The notes under the pieces: generated by a model
Databases searched by the model: none
The model's input: only the letters and a program-made list of their open reading frames with translations
What the model was told of the DNA's origin: nothing
Shown: positions 56,940 to 64,000 of the stretch, piece by piece
Layout of the letters: each line of letters opens with the position of its first letter
Position numbering within the stretch: the first letter of the stretch is position 1
Source: Agrypnia vestita
Taxonomy: Eukaryota; Arthropoda; Insecta; Trichoptera; Phryganeidae
Assembly: GCA_016648135.1 (NCBI GenBank)
Contig: JADDOH010002123.1
Coordinates: forward strand, 62,001-126,000
DNA: 64,000 bases
Direction: 5' to 3'
Made by a program: the position numbers and the translations under genes

Positions 56940-57650
56940 TATTCGTTAGATTAAGAAATATTTTAAGTACAAAAATTATTAAAAACGTATATTACGCCAT
57001 CGGATGGGGAGGTTGTTATAAGAAAAATCTAACTCAGTAAAAATATCACAAAGGGTTATCATTAAAGTAATACTGAAAAAAAATCTAAATTTTCAACAAA
57101 AGATCTCTTTAAATTGTTTCCAGTACCAAACGTAGATAATATTTTCAAGCAAGTTTCCATATTAAAAATATGTAAAGAAAAAAACCTTACAGAAAACCAA
57201 AATATTTCAAACCTATGAGAAATGGAAACCAATTTATAAATGCCTAAATGTAAAACAACCCAAATGCAGGATCACTATTTTTATAAAGCCATTAATTACT
57301 ACAATATCTTACCTATCGAGATACGATGCATCAGTAACCTCTCAGAGCAAATCAAAAAAATTAAAATTTTCCTAAAATCAAACTTAAATTCATAAATCAT
57401 TTAAACTCTTAGCTTTTTTCAAAAAACTCCAATACTTTCTTTATCAACTTATCTTTTTTACCGTATTAATAAATAACTTGTATATACTACCTATATATTA
57501 TAATAAGAACTGTGGCTCCCTCATCAGACTCAAGAGCTTCACTGATGAGGTCCTACATGACTATAAAGTATTTAAAAAAAATGTTAATCTAATATGTAAA
57601 TATATAAGAACTGTATTTGTACTATATATTAAATAAATAAAAATTAATGT
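56940..57650 (+). pseudogene. CR1/L2-like LINE 3' end
   Basis: The plus strand has AIGWGGCYKKNL (compare GIIGWGSATRNIL at 24960), KLFPVPNVDNIFKQVSILKI, FYKAINYYNILPIEIRCISN and LSEQIKKIKIFLKSNLNS then a stop at about 57395. Frame jumps and stops separate these blocks. A 3' UTR-like stretch with GACTCAAGAGCTTCACTGAT and a final AAATAAATAAAAATT tail follows to about 57650. Confidence 0.65.
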
Positions 57651-57837
57651 TATTAAATTTATCTACTTTCAAATTGACACTGACGTTTTTTGACATTTGG
57701 TGGGCGGATATTCCTGTTTCTTGCGATGGATAAACAGATATAAATTGAACTATTACAGCGGACCACAATGGTTTTACCCGATTTTGATTTATTGTATAAA
57801 ATGATACCCCAAAAAGTCAACAGACGGCATTAAAAGG

Positions 57838-58168
57838 TCAGTATAAAAAAAAAGTGATATTCATTGTTTTTCCCGAGGAGTTTTCATTTGCTGTTCTTGT
57901 AGCTCTCTTGATATCACCGCATACGCATGCGGGTGAGAAGCTCTTGAAGTTGTTTTGGTGTCGGATGACGGGAGGACGTTGGTGTCGGAAGGATGGGAAA
58001 GATTCGGTTAATCGCGTCATCTCCTTTTTTGTTTTTTTGCGCTTCCTTACCGCTGATTGGTTCAATCAACTCTACTAGTAGCGTTGGATCTTGATCTGCA
58101 ATTTGTTGGGCCGCCTTGCGAACTGCCATCGTCCTCATTGGCTCTGTATCCATAGCTGATGATTTCAT
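57838..58168 (-). pseudogene. Unrecognised ORF remnant
   Basis: The minus strand carries an open frame with SSAMDTEPMRTMAVRKAAQQ, IADQDPTLLVELIEPISGKE and PTPKQLQELLTRMRMR. It is charged and probably helical, without a domain I can name. It could be a LINE ORF1 or an exon of a host gene; GC content is above the surroundings. The frame is open upstream of the ATG for about 15 codons. Confidence 0.3.
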
Positions 58169-58384
58169 GAGCGAAGCCAGATCCCTCGCCGTTTCTGACC
58201 TTGTCTATGAAGAGTCGTTGTATACTACATACATACATTTATTTTACTCGTGAAATTTTTTCCCATATGAGTTGTTAAAAGTTTTGAGGTTATATTTAGG
58301 TTGACAACTGACATCTATGATTTAGTGCGGTCAGGATGTATAACGGCATAATATCTTAATATTGACCCAGAAAATATCAAGATT

Positions 58385-58690
58385 TTTATTTATTTATTTG
58401 TTCACCCCCATTATAGGCTTTTACATGTAAAATTTTTGTAATATACAAATATTTATATGAAAAAAATGTCAAATACAAGCAGTACCTGCATGCAAGATAT
58501 AAAAATATAAAGTCATATCACGTATTATATAAAAAAAATAGAAAAATATTACATGACATTAACGAAGTATATAGAACAACATCAGGTATGAACAGTAAAA
58601 TACAAAATATTAGAATATTAAGTACATGTATAAGTATAATAGTAAAAGGTATAAGGAGTACTTTGTTTCTTATACTTTTGTACTGTTGTA
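58385..58690 (-). mobile_element. Retroelement tail with (AAAT)n
   Basis: Plus strand starts TTTATTTATTTATTTGTTCA, then TATAGGCTTTTACATG and an AT-rich body. Same kind as the insert at 61656-62180. Confidence 0.55.
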
Positions 58691-59984
58691 AAGGATCAAA
58701 TAATCAGAATCAAATCAGTTATTTGATGCTTTACAAGTTTATCTGAATTATAATTAGTTTAATCAATGTACATTATAGATGTCTCGCAGAGACGTAACTG
58801 CATTTTTATGGGAAGTAGGTACAAAAGTATTTTGGGTGTACATAGGGCTTACGATCTATCAAACGGCTGGCTTAAGTGATCACTTTACACAATGTAACGT
58901 TCGCTATTTCCACCCATTATAGAATACCGTGTATACTAATTTTTGGAAGTTGTATATATTTAAAATATATAAAATATTTATTATTTAAAAATACAGTTTC
59001 GTCTCTGTGACACATCTATAATATATATTGATTAGTTAATGATGATCCTGTGACAAAAATCCAGTTCTGTTCTGAAAAATTTGGACATACTCAAAATATT
59101 ATAATTAGTTTGGTTGCAGTTCTTAGTTATCTGAGTTTTGAATCAGATATATGGTGGTACACTTTGACATAAAACTGCATATTCAACTCAAATTTTGACT
59201 TTTTTAGAGATGTCTGACTATGATGTTCTTAAGTATTACGCCAAAAAGAAAATACGGCCGTAGAATATTTTCTCTATAATAGATTATTTTGCATGTTTTA
59301 GAGGAATTTCGCAATAAGTTTATTTATAGATTTATTTAAATATATAGCAAACCATTTTTATAATGATAATCTTTAAGAGAATTTTATACAAAATATCAAA
59401 TAAACAAAAAATAAAATGTTTGTACCAGTAGGAATGTCCTGCCCAAACCCTTTTTGAAATAAATGTGTTTTCCTAAGGATTTACTTGCAATAAATGTACA
59501 CAGACATGCATTGTACTTTCAAAGGCAATGTTTTCATGTTATTGTAAGGAATGCCTTTTGAAACGTAATGACATCATTTTTATAAACTATATTTCGGAAG
59601 TGAAATCATTTACAACCGATAAATTCGATTTTTTTTTGTAAATATACGTCAATGAATATAGTTTATATCACTCCTTTTGTAGTTAGTTCATCTCTGATAT
59701 TTGCTTTTTCCAGTTTGCTGATTCACTTTTATATTGTTAATAACGTCTATCACTTTTTGGTATTTGGTGGAAGAATAAAAAGATGTGAATATTAAAAAAA
59801 AAAAGTTTTATTTAATAAATATTCCTTGTGACAGTGCTTCTGGAAATTTAGTCCTAATACAGAATTCCCCAAAAGCCGCCAAGCTGACCAGCAGTGAATC
59901 GTATGAAATAATTTGTTCTTCTCCAATAGAATTTTTGATTTATATTAAAAAATTATATTTTGCTTATTTTCACTATTTATTATA
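58691..59984. other. AT-rich stretch with repeat shreds
   Basis: 58868-58905 (GGCTTAAGTGATCACTTTAC) is a piece of the 7654-8618 palindrome arm. 59000-59115 matches 15690-15800. 59424-59620 matches 35106-35200 and 49340-49420 (GTGAAATCATTTACAA). No gene. Confidence 0.5.
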
Positions 59985-60350
59985 ACGATTAGAAGGTTTT
60001 CGATGCTAACGCATCATCTTAAGTAATTTTGCTAACACTAAACTTAAAACTAAAGGACAGCGTGAGGAGTGGGGTGGAGATTAGAGTTGGGTCTGTGTGC
60101 AGGCGTGGTCATCAGGCGCAGAAGAGGGCACCTAATAGAAGATGTTTGAATATTAATTACATTTTGTTACTATTAAAGTTTTCTAAAATATCTAGTTTCT
60201 TTCCTTTTTAAAAATGTTTATTAAATCTACGCTATTACTGTCGAAACGATGACCTTCAGTTCGCGCGTGGTCTTCAATCTTAGTATCAATTATTCCTTGT
60301 GATAATCGTTTATTTAGAAGGCACACGTGTTGGGCCGTTTGATAAATTCG
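59985..60350 (-). pseudogene. Penelope-like element: GIY-YIG fragment and tail
   Basis: The minus strand encodes TAQHVCLLNKRLSQGIIDTK then IEDHARTEGHRFDSNSV, matching the helix after the YIG motif in PLE endonucleases (R...H...H pattern). About 180 bp downstream is a hammerhead-like segment with CTTAAGA (60017-60023), a GATGC/GCATC-paired spacer and GAAAA, one change from the core. Confidence 0.6.
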
Positions 60351-61160
60351 ACGACGTCTGTCTCGAGCTGACGGGTGGGTTGCGTTGGGTATAAATTGTT
60401 TTGGCGGGAAGGGAGGGACTGCGCGAGTGCGTGGTCATGGCGAAAATTGTGAGCTTAGCGTGTAGTAGAGAATGTATAAATAATAATTGAGCAGGATCGG
60501 TGGGACAGAGTGGTGTCCGATGCGCAATGACACTTTTGGAGTTGAAATACACTCTGGTTTTAAATAAAATCAAAGCAGTCGACACTGTGAGCCAGGGAAC
60601 ACTTCCTCGGAAGAGACCCGAATTTACACGGCTCTGTGGGCGGTCCCGTGAGGTGCGCTGGCTTTACTCGTCTTTCAAGAAGGAACGTGACATTCCTCTC
60701 GCAGCGGAACCGCTTACATGAATTCGGTGGATCGCACTATGAATGCGGAGCACAAAGGTTTGAAAAGAGAAAAATAAAATGCAAACGATACGAATAAGAA
60801 TGAAACAAAAATGGAAATAAAGCGCAACGCGAAAGAAAGAATGAGAGAAAAGCACAAAAGAGTAAGAGAAAATTGAAAAATGAATATAAAATTAGATATG
60901 AAACACTGTGCACAATCGTTGGTGAAAATAAATCTGTATAATGTTGATTTTCTGCTATGAGGTTACAGAGACGTGCACTTTTCACTTCGTGGACTTTTAC
61001 TCAGGACCACAGGCTCGTGTATCACTCAGGTGGTGCGTACGGCTTGAGCGGTGTACCGACCGGTTGGTGCGAGAAGCGGGAGAGGCTAACTCAACACGTT
61101 AACGCGCTATGCGGTCCGGGAGCGGAATGAGAACGTGATGATGAGTATTGACTTGACTTG
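60351..61160. other. Less AT-rich stretch, no gene recognised
   Basis: Frames of 60-91 residues on both strands lack motifs. 60790-60860 is A-rich (AAAGAGAAAAATAAAATGCA). Could be the 3' flank of the LINE at 61.2 kb or unique DNA. Confidence 0.4.
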
Positions 61161-61655
61161 ATCTAATGGTACCGGGTCGCTAATGGACCCCTTGCTCTTT
61201 CTTTATATTGTATAGTGGTGGGATGCCTGAGTCTTGATATAGTTGGGTGATCTTGATCCAACGCGGCGCATTCAGGGCTAACCGAATGGCTCTGTTTTGT
61301 AAGATCTGTAGTTTGTTCATGTGTGTGCATGCAGCGTGGCCCCATGTGGGGGCTGCGTGTGTCGTGATGGGCCGGATTATGGCCTTGTAAAGAAGGAGCT
61401 TGTTATTACTGGCCAGTGCGTTATTCCGGCTCACGAGTGGATATATGGCATGAAGTGCACGTGTCGCAGCTTTTATTATGTTCTGGATGTGTGTGCGGAA
61501 TGTAAGTTTGGAGTCGAAGGTGATACGTAGGTATTTAATTTCTTTTCTCCATGGGATGTTTTGGCCAAACATTCTGATGCTCGACTTGTGAATCGTGGAT
61601 TTTGACCTGCGTGAATAGAGTGTGTCGGCGCTTTTGGTGGGGTTTATCTCGATAT

Positions 61656-62180
61656 TTATTTATTTATTTATTTCAGTATATATACGCCCATCAGAGCATT
61701 TACATAAACATTGGGTAATACATGTCGGTAATGAGAAATATAAAAAGAAAATAAAAAAAGTCATATAAAGAAATATAAAATGACATAATAACAGAAATAT
61801 AAAAAGAGCTCTACAACTAAACTTAAACACAGAATCCATAATTTCATAAATCTATAAATACATCATATTTTTTATAGGATTAGCGATAATTACAGAAATA
61901 TAAATTAAGAATTTATTTTTTTATAGGATAAGAATACAAGAAAAGAGTGATAATTACATATATTTGAGGATTATTTTTAGACATAGAGGAAAGTTCATTG
62001 TTGATTAAGAATATTGCGAATTGTATGTTTGAATTTATTTAAATTTGTGGAAAAAACGTCTAACTGTTCAAATCTGTTAACAAGTCTGGGAAGCCTTTGA
62101 AGTGGTGAATTAAAAAAGTAATTAGTTGTCGCAGCTTCCAAGGCAAACCCTATGCAATATGCATAGGGTTTGCCTTTGTG
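61656..62180 (-). mobile_element. 525-bp retroelement insert with a 6-bp target duplication
   Basis: CGATAT occurs at 61650-61655 and 62181-62186. Removing the insert plus one copy joins TGGCATATCG to AGATAAACCC and restores the LINE codons W-H-I-E-I-N-P. The insert's minus strand ends in four AAAT units, a typical poly-A-like tail, and its 5' end (62140-62176) is a perfect 17-bp-arm hairpin. The body is AT-rich. A minus-strand stretch (KLRQLITFLIHHFKGFPDLL) may be a LINE C-terminus remnant. Confidence 0.85.
62140..62176. repeat. Perfect 17-bp-arm hairpin at the insert's 5' end
   Basis: AAGGCAAACCCTATGCA, loop ATA, exact complement. Only 4 bp from the target duplication. Confidence 0.8.
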
Positions 62181-62530
62181 CGATATGCCAGGAGTTGCAC
62201 CACTTCTCTAGTAAGGAAGCTTGCTTTTGAACTCTGCATATCGCGAGGGTGTGTTTTGGTGATGTGGCTAGGAATGCGGTATCGTTCGCGAATTTGGCTG
62301 CAGTGACGTTGTTGTCGATGGGGGGGGGGAGTCACTTTCGTAGATGTTGTAGAGTTTGGGGGCCGGGAGGGAGACCTGGGGGACTCCAGCAAGGAGTGGG
62401 CGTGTGGTGGAGCGGTGGCCATCGAGTTTGACCCTGAAGTGGATGGGCGATACGTTGCTCGTCTAGCCATAACGTGATAGAAGATTGTTGGTGCGTAGGA
62501 GTATCTGTGAAGCGTGTGACGTGAACTGTT

Positions 62531-63976
62531 TCAGCTCTGTCGCTGCTTCGACGAGATTTGAAAGGTCTGCCGGGGGTTGGGGGTTTTGGTGTCACGGTGT
62601 AGTGTATTGTTTTTGGGAAGTGTTCGAGATTGCGAAGTGCTTGGGGCGGGGTGGGCGAGGTGTTGGGGGGGTTTCGCTTTTTGGTAGATGGTCGTGGGCT
62701 GCTGATGGTTGGGTCTAGCAGCGAAAGCCGGTGCGAGGTTGGGCACCGGGGTGTGTTGGATGGGGGTTGGTTTTGGCGCGTTGACGGCCATTAGTGGGGG
62801 GGCTTGGTGATTTTGAGTAACCACGCTGTAGGTGCGGTGTTGACGTGGTGATTGTCTGGGGCTTTGGGGGTAGCGGGAGTAGTTTGGCCGGAGGGATGGG
62901 CGGGCGGGGCAGCCTCCGTAGTTGGCCGTGTGGGAGCCTTGGCAGAGGTGCATGTGGCCGGGGTGTCGGGGGGCTTGACGCAATCTACAGTCGCGAGATC
63001 CCCTGCGCAATTAACGCAACGTGGCTTCCCGAAGCAACACGTTGAGCTGTGGCCTAAGTTTTGACAGTTATGGCATTGAGCCTGACGAGCTCGTGCTCGT
63101 AGGCGCTCTACCGTGACCCTCAGATGGAGGATCTCTTTGAGCTCGGTGAAGATTTTCTTCCCGGCGTTGTTTTTGGTCAAGGTGACCAGAATAAGGGGGA
63201 GGGCTGATCGATCTGATCCTTTTTTCATCCGGTGAGTGGTGATCACCGGGTAGTCAACTTGTAGTTCGTCGGCCACATCTTGGGCCGAGAGAGATTCGGG
63301 GATGCCCCTGATCACCACCTTCAGGAGCTTGTCTTCCGGTAGGCGGAAGGAGTGATGCTCAATCTTGCGCAATTGGAGGAGAGTTGTCACACGATGGTGG
63401 TCAATGGGAATTTTCGTGTGGATGTAGATGTAATTGCCCTTGTTTTGGGCGGTAAAATATATTCCTCTTTCTTGGAGGGTCTTTTAAATGTTTTTGTAGT
63501 CTTCCTTTGAGTGGAGGACTATAGGTGGGATTCTACCGTGGTAGACTTGTTTGTCTCCTGTCGGTTGGTTGCCATTTGGAGAGCTTGGAGGGGGGGGGGA
63601 GTGTAGTGGGGGTGGGAGTTGTAGCGGGGGTGGTGGTGTGAGTGGGAGGTGCAGAGGGGGCGGGGGGTTGAAGAGGTGGTGGCGGGTGTTTGGGTTGAAG
63701 GTTTATTCGGTGGTGAGAGTGGGAGATTAGTGATACGCCTGATTGATGCTAGAGGGGTTGTGGTCCTGTTGGACTCTGGTGAAAGTCTGGGGCTTTTTTT
63801 ACGTGTGGGCTTGCACTTTGAGTTTGGCTGTTGCCATTCCATTGAGGATGACTCCTCGTCGGTGGTGGGGTAGGGAGTGAAAGTGGGTGGGGGGGTTCTC
63901 CACGGTCCATTCTCCTCAATTGAGGAAATGGACCGTGCTTCGGAGGGGCTACGGTCTCGATTTGGGTAGAGGCCAC
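62531..63976 (-). pseudogene. Jockey LINE ORF1 (Gag-like, zinc knuckles)
   Basis: ORF1 proteins bind the element's RNA. The central frame (63390-62950) has LLKVVIRGIPESLSAQDVAD, LPLILVTLTKNNAGKKIFTE and LKEILHLRVTVERLRA, the PRE_C2HC-type domain, then a CX2CX4HX4C knuckle CHNCQNLGHSSTCC and a second knuckle CVNCAGDLATVDC whose histidine is replaced. A frameshift near 62955 moves the third motif (HLCQGSHTANYGGC) to another frame. Further disruptions are an in-frame TAA near 63485 and a frameshift near 63545. The N-terminal part (63976-63519) is proline/serine-rich and disordered. The first ATG at 63976 may or may not be the true start. Confidence 0.85.
63902..63938. repeat. Palindrome inside LINE ORF1
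   Basis: CACGGTCCATTCTCCTCAA meets its complement (one mismatch) with no loop. It may be part of the coding sequence or a fold-back mutation. Confidence 0.6.
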
Positions 63977-64000
63977 TGTTGGCGGGGGTGGAGGGGGTCG

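Larger units (their letters stand above)
61178..62530 (-). pseudogene. Jockey LINE ORF2, reverse-transcriptase C-terminal half
   Basis: The minus strand reads RVKLDGHRSTTRPLLAGVPQ-GS (palm motif), KLYNIYESD, then KFANDTAFLATSP, the catalytic FADD box with its first aspartate changed to asparagine, so this copy is dead. After LLEKWCNSWHI the frame is cut by the 61656-62180 insertion and resumes exactly as EINPTKSADTLYSRRSKS, then EIKYLRITFDSKLTFRTHIQ, NKLLLYKAIIRPITTHAAPT and ILQNRAIRLALNAPRW, ending near 61178. A frameshift lies near 62400. The endonuclease domain is absent. Confidence 0.85.
61178..64000 (-). mobile_element. Jockey-type LINE, internally deleted, open at the window edge
   Basis: A minus-strand element with ORF1 (63976 to about 62531) and the second half of ORF2 (about 62530-61178). 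The endonuclease and the first half of the reverse transcriptase are missing between them. Its GC content is far above the rest of the window. A 525-bp element (61656-62180) interrupts ORF2. The 5' end lies beyond 64000 or just at it. Confidence 0.85.

Noticed and set aside
62249..63064. Several GC-rich plus-strand ORFs
   Set aside because: Antisense to the Jockey LINE ORF1/ORF2; glycine/valine-rich by codon complementarity only.

Overview
This window looks like intergenic or heterochromatic DNA from an insect or other arthropod nuclear genome. It is strongly AT-rich, has no bacterial-style gene packing and no complete host gene I can recognise. It is built from nested, decayed transposable elements: RTE-, Jockey- and CR1/L2-like LINE fragments, Penelope-like elements (PLEs) with GIY-YIG endonucleases, tRNA-derived SINE-like units, hAT- and Harbinger-like MITEs, and long foldback elements flanked by TA. 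No rRNA gene, CRISPR array or operon is visible.

Layout. 0-28 kb is a dense nest. It holds a TA-flanked inverted-repeat element around a 52-bp minisatellite (0.7-1.55 kb); a foldback family with ends CAGGGTTATTTG, several copies with other elements inserted inside (1.8-3.0, 6.1-6.4, 11.65-12.2, 15.1-15.7, 16.7-17.9 kb); an exact 141-bp inverted repeat carrying a tRNA-like module (3.2-3.8 kb); two LINE tails joined end to end (3.9-5.0 kb); a roughly 960-bp palindrome (7.65-8.6 kb); two copies of a repeat carrying perfect heat-shock-element arrays (9.6 and 17.0 kb); LINE and PLE fragments; and two MITEs with long terminal inverted repeats.

28-54 kb is different. It is a mosaic of diverged direct duplications in one orientation (28.7-32.7 with 49.4-53.7 kb; 33.4-38.3 with 39.5-44.7 kb; 46.0 with 46.95 kb), with local expansions into tandem arrays (about 223 bp at 36.4-37.5 kb, 64 bp at 41.36-41.86 kb, 23 bp at 47.8 kb). 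One minus-strand reading frame is conserved between two duplicates, but I do not recognise its product.

54-64 kb returns to transposon remnants and ends in a minus-strand Jockey-type LINE (61.2-64.0 kb) with a zinc-knuckle ORF1, a deleted ORF2, and a 525-bp insertion whose 6-bp target duplication can be read exactly.

Common threads. First, several PLE 3' ends and related repeats carry the CUGANGA / paired spacer / GAAA pattern of hammerhead ribozymes; five cores are intact and several more are decayed by single changes. Second, copies of the same family nested in or aligned with each other let insertion order and target sites be read from this window alone. Third, several short near-perfect hairpins look like template-switch inversions. 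All coding remnants appear inactive except possibly a stop-free GIY-YIG domain at 2.14-2.6 kb. All family assignments come from reading motifs by eye; no database search was run.
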